From NCBI RefSeq assembly GCF_008084145.1, contig NZ_VSDO01000002.1, positions 186,001 through 250,000 of the forward strand: DNA of 64,000 nt. Reading direction: 5' to 3'. Positions within the stretch are counted from its first letter, which is position 1, and every line of letters begins with the position of its first letter. The position numbers and the translations under genes are program-made. The stretch is from Paenibacillus faecis. GTDB taxonomy: Bacteria; Bacillota; Bacilli; Paenibacillales; Paenibacillaceae. The notes under the pieces were generated by a model. That model searched no databases and was not told the DNA's origin. It saw nothing but the letters and a program-made list of their open reading frames with translations. Shown here piece by piece: positions 35,566 through 43,450 of this stretch.

Positions 35566-36276
35566 ATGTCGAAAAGAATTTTGATTATCGAGGACGAGGA
35601 CTCCATTCGGGATATTTTGTCTTATTCCTTAACCAAGGAGGGGTTCATCATCCATCAGGCCGCTAGCGGCTCGGAAGGATTGCGCTTGATGGAACGGGAA
35701 CGGCCGGATCTGGTGCTGCTGGACCTGATGCTGCCCGATATGAGCGGCTTTGATATCTGCAAAAGGCTGTCCGTGCAGTGGAAGGTGCCGGTGATGATGA
35801 TCACGGCCAAATCGGATATGCTGGACAAGGTGCTGGGGATGGAGCTGGGAGCCGACGATTATATCACCAAGCCTTTTGATATCCGGGAGGTTGTCGTACG
35901 CATCCGCGCGATTTTTCGCCGCATCGATCTGATCAGCGAGACGGTGGAGAAAAGGGCGTTCGATGTCGTCCGGCTGGGCCGCCATATCGAAATCCGCAAG
36001 GATGAGCGGGAGGTATTACGGAACGGTGAGCGGGCGGGGCTGACGAATAAAGAATACGATCTGCTGCTGTTTCTGGCCACCAACCCTCATAAAGTGTTTA
36101 CCCGGTCCGAACTGCTGGACAAAGTTTGGGGATTTGAATTTGCGGGAGATACGCGTACGGTGGATATTCATGTGCAGCGTATCCGAAAAAAATTGGATCA
36201 GAGCGATTCGGAAATGTCCATTATCGAGACGGTTTTCGGAGTGGGCTACAAAATGAACGCGCCGGTGCAGCCATGA
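35566..36276 (+). CDS. OmpR-family response regulator
   Basis: 236 aa from ATG 35566 (AAAGAGG upstream); longer in-frame extensions run into promoter sequence. The receiver domain shows LIIEDEDS, the phosphoacceptor in LLDLMLPDMSGFD, and KPFDIRE. The winged helix ends DTRTVDIHVQRIRKKL and GVGYKMN. It overlaps its kinase gene by 4 bp. A 19-bp direct-repeat motif before the MacAB-like exporter and before the sigma gene is the likely binding site. Confidence 0.9.
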   Translation: MSKRILIIEDEDSIRDILSYSLTKEGFIIHQAASGSEGLRLMERERPDLVLLDLMLPDMSGFDICKRLSVQWKVPVMMITAKSDMLDKVLGMELGADDYITKPFDIREVVVRIRAIFRRIDLISETVEKRAFDVVRLGRHIEIRKDEREVLRNGERAGLTNKEYDLLLFLATNPHKVFTRSELLDKVWGFEFAGDTRTVDIHVQRIRKKLDQSDSEMSIIETVFGVGYKMNAPVQP

Positions 36277-37742
36277 AATGGACGATCCAGTTCAAGCTGG
36301 TGCTCTTATTCTCGGTTATTGTGTTTCTGGGGTTTACCCTGCTGATTATTCTGTCCGGCAAAGTCGGGGTGGACAACCTGTACGGCGAGGTGGACGAGGA
36401 TATGGGGCATTTCAAAAAGAACCTCGATATCGCGGTGAACCAATACTTCCTGATCCATAATCTTCGAATGAGCGAGAAAACGCTGGCGTTGGAAAATGCC
36501 GAGCTTGCCGGCCAAATCGGCAGCGCCGTCGGCGGGAAGGTGACCTTATACCGTCCGGACGGAACTCCTTTTCGCAAAGAGGAGGCGGGTGAAGCGGCGC
36601 CGGGATCCCCATTGGATTATCATACAACGGCTGCCGAACAGAAGGTGGTTTATACCACCTATGTGGAGAATAACCGCATGATCGCGCGGCTGGCCTTTCC
36701 CCTGACGGCTCGGGGTGCGGTTATCGGGCTGCTTCAATTCGACAAGGATTACAGCGATTTGTACCAACGTCACGTCCGGTATCAGGAGACGATTAAAAAT
36801 TTCGCCGCTCTGATCTTTGGGTTTGTGTTCCTGGCTTCCGTGCTGATTTCCCGAAAAATCACGAACCCGATTCGCGTGCTCACGCGGCGTTCAGCCGAAG
36901 TGGCGCAGGGAAATCTCGTCGCGGATATCCGCATCACCACCCGGGACGAAATCGGCGAACTGGCGACCAGCTTTGCCGCGATGATCCGGAGAATTCGGGA
37001 GCAGATCGACGTCATCGAACGCGAGCGGGATGAGGTGAAACAGGTGCAGGCGCGCAGCAAAGCTTTTTTTGACAATGTGACGCATGAATTGAAGACCCCG
37101 TTGACCACTATTTTGGGCTATGCGCAAATTCTTAAAGACAACGGTTTTTCCGACCGGATGTATTTTGACAAGGGGCTGGATTATATCATCAAGGAGAGCC
37201 GGCGGTTGAACGGGATGGTTGCCGATATTCTGGAGGTCTCCGTGGCGTCCGGTCCATTGCCGGCCTACCGGTTCGAAGCGATCGATGCCGCCAAGGTCGT
37301 CCGGGAAGCCTGCGAAGATATGTCTATAAAAGCGAGCAAATACAATATGCGGATCCAATACAACGTGGAAGAGCGGCTTGAGGTCCGGGGAGATCGCCAC
37401 AAACTGAAGGAGGTCTTCCTGAATGTGTTGGATAACGCGATCAAGTACGGCTACGTGAACTCTTCCGTTCATATCGAAGCTTCTCGGGAGGATGCCATGG
37501 TGGCGGTCCGGATCACCGATCAGGGGGAGGGTATTTCGCCTGAAGCGCTGAAGCTTGTATTTGAACCGTTCTACCGGGAAGGCGAGAAACACCGGAGCGA
37601 AAAAGGCAGTGCGGGTCTGGGCTTGTCCATCGTAAAACAAACGGTGGAAGCTCATGGGGGCCGGGTGGAAATAGACAGCGAATTGCAAAAAGGGACGCGG
37701 GTCACGATCCTGTTGCCGGAGGATAAACATGGAGCGACGTAA
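36273..37742 (+). CDS. Sensor histidine kinase with extracytoplasmic domain
   Basis: 489 aa. A first membrane helix (about 8-28), an extracytoplasmic domain of about 140 residues, a second helix (about 172-190), a HAMP linker (TNPIRVLTRRSAEVAQGNL), the phosphorylatable His in DNVTHELKTPLTT, and complete ATPase boxes (NVLDNAIKYG, DQGEGI, GSAGLGLSIV). It partners the preceding response regulator. Its end overlaps the next gene by 14 bp, so all three are one operon. Confidence 0.9.
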   Translation: MKWTIQFKLVLLFSVIVFLGFTLLIILSGKVGVDNLYGEVDEDMGHFKKNLDIAVNQYFLIHNLRMSEKTLALENAELAGQIGSAVGGKVTLYRPDGTPFRKEEAGEAAPGSPLDYHTTAAEQKVVYTTYVENNRMIARLAFPLTARGAVIGLLQFDKDYSDLYQRHVRYQETIKNFAALIFGFVFLASVLISRKITNPIRVLTRRSAEVAQGNLVADIRITTRDEIGELATSFAAMIRRIREQIDVIERERDEVKQVQARSKAFFDNVTHELKTPLTTILGYAQILKDNGFSDRMYFDKGLDYIIKESRRLNGMVADILEVSVASGPLPAYRFEAIDAAKVVREACEDMSIKASKYNMRIQYNVEERLEVRGDRHKLKEVFLNVLDNAIKYGYVNSSVHIEASREDAMVAVRITDQGEGISPEALKLVFEPFYREGEKHRSEKGSAGLGLSIVKQTVEAHGGRVEIDSELQKGTRVTILLPEDKHGAT

Positions 37743-38868
37743 TTTTTGGGCGGCTTTCCGGAATAAACTGATCCTTGCCGGAATTCTGATGGCCGGAGTC
37801 GGGGGCATTTACGGTTTGGAACATTTGTTCAACCTGATCTATATCCACCCCCGTACAATCGAACTGTCCGGCAGCCAGTTCGACAACAGCCTCCCCCTCA
37901 AGCCGGGCAATGCCTTCTCGACGGAGTCGGCGACGAAGCTGCCGAATAATTTTGCCGTCTATAACTTTGAGGCCCTCGATCATAACACACTGGTCCTAAA
38001 TCGAACCGACGCTTCCTACACGGGAATGAAGCTATCCCTGCTCCACCTGGACGACAACCGGGTGAAGGATCTCGATTCCAGTGTTCTGTACGACACGTTT
38101 TCCTTTTGGAACGGCACGCTGATCTATTCGCGGTACCGTTCGAATCAAACGCAGGAGACGTACGCTTACGATCTTGCATCGGGTCAAAAAAAGCTGCTTT
38201 TCTCCGACAAGTCCTTTTACTTGAGGCAGGCGGGGAACGAAGCGCTTATCGGCTTTGATGGAACGACCTACCGGTTATATCACCCGAAGACGGAGAAGAA
38301 GGAAATGCTGTACACCTACAAACAGCTGCAGGAACGGATCGCGAAGCCTGCCGGGATTAACGCTCGGGATGTGTTTCCGTTTGATTTGTCCGGCACGAAC
38401 GATCAACAAACATATATACTGGCGCAGTTGGGCGAGCACTCGGGGATTTACCGCCACCCTTTAAAAGGGGAAGCGGACGGAACTCTGATGCTCAAGGCCG
38501 ATGAAATTCACGATTTTCGGGTGCTGAAAAACGGAGATCTGCTGGTGCTGGGAACGGTGGCCCATGTGCAGGGATTGTATCGCTTCCATTCGGAATCGGG
38601 AACTTATGAGCTTCTGAAGCAAGGGGCGATCTGGGGATTTGGGATCGATGAGGAACAATTTCGTCTCGCTTACCTGCTTGGAACGGACAAGCGGACGAAT
38701 GAGGTGCATGTCGCCTATCTTCAAGAGACAGGCCTTGATTCGGATACGGTCGTCTACCGGAACATCGACCAGTTTCTCAAGTTAAGCTGGAAGGGAGACG
38801 ATCTGTTCGTTCTGGGCAGCTCCGTGGACAACAGTGAAATTTACCGCTTTACCTTCAGACCGTGGTGA
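37729..38868 (+). CDS. Membrane-anchored protein, probable beta-propeller
   Basis: 379 aa with one N-terminal membrane helix (about 12-32) and a large extracytoplasmic part. Repeated strand-rich blocks such as FWNGTLIYSRYRSNQTQETYAYDLASG and KNGDLLVLGTVAHVQGLYRFHSESG suggest a six- or seven-bladed beta-propeller. No named family recognised. Because it overlaps the kinase gene by 14 bp, it may help the kinase sense a ligand or envelope stress. Confidence 0.65.
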   Translation: MERRNFWAAFRNKLILAGILMAGVGGIYGLEHLFNLIYIHPRTIELSGSQFDNSLPLKPGNAFSTESATKLPNNFAVYNFEALDHNTLVLNRTDASYTGMKLSLLHLDDNRVKDLDSSVLYDTFSFWNGTLIYSRYRSNQTQETYAYDLASGQKKLLFSDKSFYLRQAGNEALIGFDGTTYRLYHPKTEKKEMLYTYKQLQERIAKPAGINARDVFPFDLSGTNDQQTYILAQLGEHSGIYRHPLKGEADGTLMLKADEIHDFRVLKNGDLLVLGTVAHVQGLYRFHSESGTYELLKQGAIWGFGIDEEQFRLAYLLGTDKRTNEVHVAYLQETGLDSDTVVYRNIDQFLKLSWKGDDLFVLGSSVDNSEIYRFTFRPW

Positions 38869-38967
38869 TCATCGACCCTCTGCCGGGTACAAATTAATTA
38901 GAAGTTTTGCCTCTGAGAGACCGGAGTACAGCCGAAATTGTGCCCGGGTCTTTCGGGGGTATTTTTA

Positions 38968-39090
38968 TTTGGGGCTTTAGCCAGTTGAGCTCGCGAAGCG
39001 TGCGAAACAACAAACCACCTGATGGGTTCGTGATCATAGGGGTGTTTAAGCTACTATGTATAACGAAAGGAAAGGTGGCTTAATAGCTAA
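38968..39090 (+). repeat. Dispersed repeat L, copy 1 (possible IS200/IS605 end relic)
   Basis: TTTGGGGCTTTAGCCAGTT, GCGAAGCG-GCGAAACAA, TCATAGG-GTGTT-AAGCTAC and AACGAAAGGAAA-GGTGGCTTAAT all recur at 63637-63801. The second copy has about 45 extra bases containing an ACCACC...GGTGGT hairpin. No intact coding frame. Confidence 0.55.
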
Positions 39091-39145
39091 TCGAAGGGAT
39101 ATGTCACTACAAAGAGGCGTCTAGTGTGCTTCAAAGCTTCGAACT

Positions 39146-39342
39146 CCAAAAAGATGCAAATCTGCAGGTATTTAGGCCTGATTCCCGAGGGAATGCGAAA
39201 AAAGATGCAAATCTGCAGGCATTTCCAGCGATTTTAGAGAAACGAGCCGGTTTCATCGAAAATTCCTGCAGATTTGCAGGTATTTAGAAATTTTGAGTCC
39301 AAACAGGAAAAAAGCATGCAGATATGCAGGGATTTTATGTTA
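39146..39342 (+). repeat. Four-palindrome element, TGCA class, copy C
   Basis: Palindromes TGCA-N4-TGCA are centred at about 39160.5, 39211.5, 39272.5 and 39322.5 (spacing 51, 61, 50). Spacer sequence matches copy B closely. It sits between a repeat-L copy and an IS-end-like hairpin, upstream of the MacAB-like exporter. Confidence 0.85.
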
Positions 39343-39364
39343 TCTGGCAATGGCCTAGCAGCTT

Positions 39365-39460
39365 GAACGTAGTGAAAGCTAGCGCCTTTTGACGCGAGCC
39401 GGTAATAAAGGCTTATAGCCTTAGAGCAAACCACCCGTTCACACGGGTGGTTTTTATGCC
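39365..39460 (+). repeat. IS-end-like stretch with GGGTGGT hairpin
   Basis: A stretch from about 39365 (AACGTAGTGAAAGCTAGCG) to 39453 ends in an 11-bp hairpin AAACCACCCGT/ACGGGTGGTTT (39428-39453) and TTT. GGCTTATAGCC next to an ACCACC...GGTGGT hairpin also occurs in repeat L copy 2. It resembles right ends of IS200/IS605 elements, but no transposase or TnpB gene is present. The hairpin can also act as a terminator. Confidence 0.4.
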
Positions 39461-39468
39461 TATTAAAA

Positions 39469-39521
39469 GTTACAACCTGTATACAACTCGGCTGAAGTCC
39501 GATACAACCGGCTCCTATAAT
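39469..39521 (+). promoter_or_regulatory. Exporter promoter with response-regulator direct repeats
   Basis: TTACAAC (39470), ATACAAC (39481) and ATACAAC (39502) are direct repeats 11 and 21 bp apart, one and two helical turns, ahead of TATAAT at 39516-39521. This is the normal layout of OmpR/PhoB-type activation. Confidence 0.55.
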
Positions 39522-39577
39522 GAAGGGATGGAGGCGGCAAGAGTACATACTTTGCATGAAAAAACAGGAGGGATAAC

Positions 39578-40297
39578 ATGTTGCGCGTAGACCAGGTCAG
39601 CCATACCTTCCGCAGCCCCCAAGGAGTCGTCCCCGTATTGGACGGAATCAATATGACCGTGGACAAGGGGGAGATGGTCGCTCTACTGGGCAGCTCGGGC
39701 TCGGGCAAATCGACCCTGCTCAACTTGATGGCCGGCTTGATGAAGCCGGATCAAGGGAGCATCTGGATTGCCGGCACGGACATCGTGCGGCTGGGGGAGA
39801 ACAAGTTGGCCGAATTTCGCCGCCAGCATATCGGATTTATTTTTCAGGCTTATGAACTGATGTCCAATTTGACGGTAAGGGAGAATGTGGAGCTTCCGCT
39901 GGTCTTTATGGGCATGCGGCCCGCCCTGCGGCGGAAAAAGGCCGAAGCGCTTTTGGAACAGGTCGGGTTGGCCGGGAAGGCGGGACTCTTCCCATCGCAG
40001 CTCTCGGGTGGCCAACAGCAGCGGGTCAGTATCGCGCGCTCGCTGGTTACGGAGCCATCCGTCATTTTTGCGGACGAGCCGACCGGAAATCTCGATACGG
40101 AGACCGAGGAAGAGATTCTGGCCATTATCCAGCGGTTGAACCAGCAGATGCAGACCACTTTTATTATCGTTACCCATGAAGCGGAGGTGGCTGACCAGAT
40201 GCAGAAGGTCATTACGCTGAAGAACGGAAGACTGATTCGGGAGACGACGAATGAGCCGCTGAATGAACTTGAGATGGAAAAAGGAGAAGCGTTGTGA
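39578..40297 (+). CDS. MacB/LolD-type ABC ATPase
   Basis: 239 aa. Walker A GSSGSGKST (about 39-47), signature LSGGQQQRVSIARSL, Walker B VIFADEPTGNLDT and the H-loop VTHE are intact. The TGNLD extension is diagnostic of the MacB/LolD/FtsE group that drives mechanotransmission rather than transport through the membrane. GGAGGG precedes the ATG. It overlaps the permease gene by 4 bp. With the permease and adaptor it would form a MacAB-like exporter for antibiotics or peptides. Confidence 0.92.
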   Translation: MLRVDQVSHTFRSPQGVVPVLDGINMTVDKGEMVALLGSSGSGKSTLLNLMAGLMKPDQGSIWIAGTDIVRLGENKLAEFRRQHIGFIFQAYELMSNLTVRENVELPLVFMGMRPALRRKKAEALLEQVGLAGKAGLFPSQLSGGQQQRVSIARSLVTEPSVIFADEPTGNLDTETEEEILAIIQRLNQQMQTTFIIVTHEAEVADQMQKVITLKNGRLIRETTNEPLNELEMEKGEAL

Positions 40298-41670
40298 GAA
40301 CTGTTGATGTGTTGCGCATGGCCTGGGGGCAGATCATTCGCAGAAAAGTGGTCACTTTGCTGTGTATGGCCGGTTTGGCTATCGGCTGTGCGGCCCTGAT
40401 TATTGCCTTGAACGTCGGGAAATCGGTCCAGACGTATACCGAGAAGACCTTAAACGAGAATTACCGCATGGACGAAATTACCGTATCGCCGAACGAGGGG
40501 ATATCGAGTGGCGTCGAAGGGCGAAAAACCGGAGCCTCGAGCTCGGGCTTTGACCGCGGCGCCCTCACCCCGCGCAAGCTGGAAGTCATCCGCAATTTGC
40601 CGCATGTGGTCTCGGTGGCTCCCATGCTCAAACTCGATTATATGGAAATGGTGACGTCCGACGGACGCTCCTCCGGTGTGGAGGTCATAGGAACGGAACT
40701 GGCTTCGTTACGCGATTTCGGCTTTCGCTTCGCACAAGGGGCCCCTTCGGAAATGAACGGCGCGGCCGTCGTCAATTATGGGGCCACGTACGGATTGGTG
40801 GACCCCAAGGTCATACAGCAGATGCAGGAGAAGCTGTCCGAGGACCCGTATAATGACGAATTGCTGCAACAATTTATGGAATTAATGTCGGCTCCCGCCG
40901 ACTTATATCAGAACCAGATCCAATTCAAGAGCCCCGATCCGGCCGATATGACGAAGATGCGGACAAGCACGTCCCTTCGGGTGATGGGCGTATTAAAGCT
41001 ACAGGAAGGAACGAATGCGAACAATGCGATGTACGACAAAAAAGTTTACGTCTCCCTGGATACCGCCCGTATGCTCAAGGATCAGCTGCAAAACAGCGAG
41101 ACGGGTCCCGCCGGAAGCGGCCGTCTTAACTCCGCGCTCGTAAAAGTGGAAGACAAAAAATACGTGGCCCAGGTGGAACAGCAAATCCAGCGGCTGACGC
41201 TGCGGACGGAAAGCAATTTGTTTCAGGAGAAGGCCATGAGCGAACAGTTGGACTTGTACCGGAAAGCGGCGATGGGCATCGGCCTATTTGTTATGATGCT
41301 GGCCTCGCTGTCCATCATTGTGGCGATGATTATGTCAACCCATCAACGGCGCAAGCAGATCGGCGTCATGAAAGTGCTGGGAGCCAATCTGTGGCAGATC
41401 CGGGAGATGTTTATCGTCGAGGCCGCTTTACTGGGACTCCTCGGGGGGACGGTCGGAATCGTGATTGCGTTCCTGGCCGTCGACCAGGTGAACGGGCTTC
41501 TCGCCAGTCAGATGATGTCGCAGGAAGGAGGCCCCATGACGGTGGTGATCGAGTTGTCCACGCTTCCCGCCGGCATGGTTTTTGCCGTGGTGGTAGGGGT
41601 GCTTGCGGGCATCTACCCGGCGATCAGCGCCTCCAGGACAAATGCCCTGCGCGTGATCAAGTCGGCATAA
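40294..41670 (+). CDS. MacB-type ABC permease (FtsX family)
   Basis: 458 aa. One N-terminal helix (about 19-42), a large extracytoplasmic core domain (about 45-320) and three C-terminal helices of the FtsX fold, with the conserved stretch RRKQIGVMKVLGANLWQIREMFIVEAALLGLLGG and a GIYPAISASRTNALRVI ending. It is driven by the preceding ATPase. Start GTG, with AAAGGAG upstream. Substrate unknown. Confidence 0.9.
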   Translation: MRTVDVLRMAWGQIIRRKVVTLLCMAGLAIGCAALIIALNVGKSVQTYTEKTLNENYRMDEITVSPNEGISSGVEGRKTGASSSGFDRGALTPRKLEVIRNLPHVVSVAPMLKLDYMEMVTSDGRSSGVEVIGTELASLRDFGFRFAQGAPSEMNGAAVVNYGATYGLVDPKVIQQMQEKLSEDPYNDELLQQFMELMSAPADLYQNQIQFKSPDPADMTKMRTSTSLRVMGVLKLQEGTNANNAMYDKKVYVSLDTARMLKDQLQNSETGPAGSGRLNSALVKVEDKKYVAQVEQQIQRLTLRTESNLFQEKAMSEQLDLYRKAAMGIGLFVMMLASLSIIVAMIMSTHQRRKQIGVMKVLGANLWQIREMFIVEAALLGLLGGTVGIVIAFLAVDQVNGLLASQMMSQEGGPMTVVIELSTLPAGMVFAVVVGVLAGIYPAISASRTNALRVIKSA

Positions 41671-41712
41671 CGGGTTTAAACGGCAGAAATGATCAGGAAA
41701 GGGATTATAGAG

Positions 41713-42789
41713 ATGAAGACATGGATAAAAGGGATTCTCGCCATCGCGATTGTGGCCGGTGCGGGGTACTGGATTTATCAAAAGTACAAGCCGGAGCCGG
41801 AGCTTCCGGCGGAGACGCCAGTTCCGATTACATTTCAGGTCACTCAGGCGACATTGGCTCAGAAAGTGCAGGTTAAAGGCAAATCCGCCTATGCCGAGCA
41901 AACCGAAGTGTTCGCGCCTTTTTCGGCAAAGATCCGGGAGTGGCGGGTGAAGAACGGCCAGCAAGTTCAAAAAGGCGATCTTTTGTTCACACTCGATACC
42001 CAGACCCTGGAGAGCGAAGCGAAGCAACTGGAGAGTGAGATCGAGAAGACCAAGGTGGAACTGGACCTGAACAAGCTGACCTTGAATGCGGCGGAGGATA
42101 CGGAACCGCCTGGGGCAACCGAGGAGGAGCGGAAAAAGGCCTATGCCGACCGGGAAACCAAACGCCAAGCCCAAACGTTGAATGAAAAAGCGCTGGCATT
42201 GAAAATGAAGGAGCTGCAAGCCAAAAAGGCGATTATCGGCAACGCGGCGGTTCATGCCGGGACGGCGGGCGTATTCGTTCTGTACGACACGGAGAACAAG
42301 ACCCGTATGGCTTCGGAAGGGCAGGTCCTGGGAACGATCGTGAATACGGACAAGCTCCAATTTCTCGCTTCGATTTCCGAGGCGGACATGTTTCGCGTCA
42401 AACCGGGAATGAGTGTGAGCGTGAAGGCGACCGGCAATCCCGACTTGAAGCTGTCGGGCAAGGTCAGACAAATCTCCAAGTTTGCCCAAAAAGGAGCGAA
42501 CACGGATCCGAAGCTGCCGTCCCAATTCGATATGGTGATTGATCTGGAGCCGAGCCCCGGGCTGATCGGAGGCCTTAGTCTGGAGGGGACGATTGAGACG
42601 CTGCGGAAAGAGAATGTGATCGCCGTGCCGTCTCTGGGCATCCTGCGCGACAAAGATACCCCGTACGTTATGCTGGACAAGGGGAATGGACAGCCGGAAA
42701 AACGCGTCATCCGGACAGGACTCGAAGTGGACGATTTAACGGAAGTGCTGGAAGGGTTGAAACCGGGGGATGCGGTGCTTATTCCGTAA
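41713..42789 (+). CDS. Efflux adaptor protein (HlyD/MacA family)
   Basis: 358 aa from ATG 41713. An N-terminal membrane anchor (about 5-22), a biotinyl-lipoyl-like domain split by a coiled-coil hairpin (about 95-165, rich in Lys, Glu and Leu) and beta-barrel domains in the C-terminal half. It links the MacB-type permease to export across the thick cell wall. In Gram-positive bacteria such adaptors work without an outer-membrane channel. Last gene of the exporter operon. Confidence 0.88.
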   Translation: MKTWIKGILAIAIVAGAGYWIYQKYKPEPELPAETPVPITFQVTQATLAQKVQVKGKSAYAEQTEVFAPFSAKIREWRVKNGQQVQKGDLLFTLDTQTLESEAKQLESEIEKTKVELDLNKLTLNAAEDTEPPGATEEERKKAYADRETKRQAQTLNEKALALKMKELQAKKAIIGNAAVHAGTAGVFVLYDTENKTRMASEGQVLGTIVNTDKLQFLASISEADMFRVKPGMSVSVKATGNPDLKLSGKVRQISKFAQKGANTDPKLPSQFDMVIDLEPSPGLIGGLSLEGTIETLRKENVIAVPSLGILRDKDTPYVMLDKGNGQPEKRVIRTGLEVDDLTEVLEGLKPGDAVLIP

Positions 42790-42828
42790 GATTTCTTGGA
42801 TGCTGGATGCGGGCTGGGCGGAGAGCGT

Positions 42829-43029
42829 CCGATTAACGGGAAAAACTCCCGTTAATCAGGCGCGGGGACGGCCGCGGCAGGCGAATAACTGGAAAAACTC
42901 CAGTTATTTGGCGGCCGGAAGGCCGATTCGCGCCGGAGGGGCAAATTTAGCTGGAGAAATTCCAGCTAAAGCGCAAGATGGCGCAATGAGCGCGGAATTA
43001 ACGGGAGGATATCCCGTTAATTCCGCGGC
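42829..43029 (+). repeat. Four-palindrome element, GGA-N5-TCC class, element E
   Basis: Perfect palindromes at 42831-42857 (11-bp arms), 42884-42908 (10), 42946-42970 (10) and 42991-43027 (16), each with a 5-nt loop. Centres are at 42844, 42896, 42958 and 43009 (spacing 52, 62, 51), the same geometry as element D. It separates the exporter from the tail cluster. Confidence 0.85.
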
Positions 43030-43218
43030 GGGGAAAGCAGTGGACGCAAAAACCGAACAAAACAAGAACATGTGTTCCTGTTTTTGTCCGGTTTTTGCCC
43101 AGTGCGTGTCCATTCGCTCGACTTTAGGCATGGTAAATTTATATTGTGGAAATCGAGTGGTCAGGCGGCGAAATAGTCGAAATCCTTCATCTCCTGAGCA
43201 CTCTTCATAAAAAACATG

Positions 43219-43246
43219 AAAGCCGCTGACCCGTTCAGCGGCTTTT
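43219..43246 (+). terminator. Intrinsic terminator ahead of the tail cluster
   Basis: AAAGCCGCTGA/TCAGCGGCTTT with a 5-nt loop and T-run. It would stop read-through from upstream; a tail-cluster promoter downstream of it is not obvious. Confidence 0.75.
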
Positions 43247-43265
43247 CTTATGGGAGGGAAGCGAT

Positions 43266-43442
43266 TTGCGAAACCGCAGCAGCAACAATAAAAATCCGCC
43301 GAATCATCGGATCGCGGCGGAAGCGGACTGGACTCAGCCGGAGCGCTGCGTCCGCTGCGTTTGGGGACGCCTTGAAGGAAACCGGCAGTTTTGCAGCCTG
43401 CCGAGATGCGTCGCGGCGGGAAGCCCGGCGGAAGGGAGGTGA
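43266..43442 (+). CDS. Small four-Cys protein at the head of the tail cluster
   Basis: 58 aa from TTG 43266, with GGGAGGG 7 nt upstream; the stop lies 8 bp before the next ATG. CVRCVWG and FCSLPRC place four cysteines (residues 28, 31, 43, 48) like a small zinc ribbon. Small proteins of this type stand before tail genes in Firmicute prophages. The competing frame at 43216 starts inside the terminator and is rejected. Confidence 0.6.
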   Translation: MRNRSSNNKNPPNHRIAAEADWTQPERCVRCVWGRLEGNRQFCSLPRCVAAGSPAEGR

Positions 43443-43450
43443 GTTGGATC

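Noticed and set aside
39055..39110. Short peptide starting MYNERK in repeat L
   Set aside because: The frame is not conserved between the two copies.
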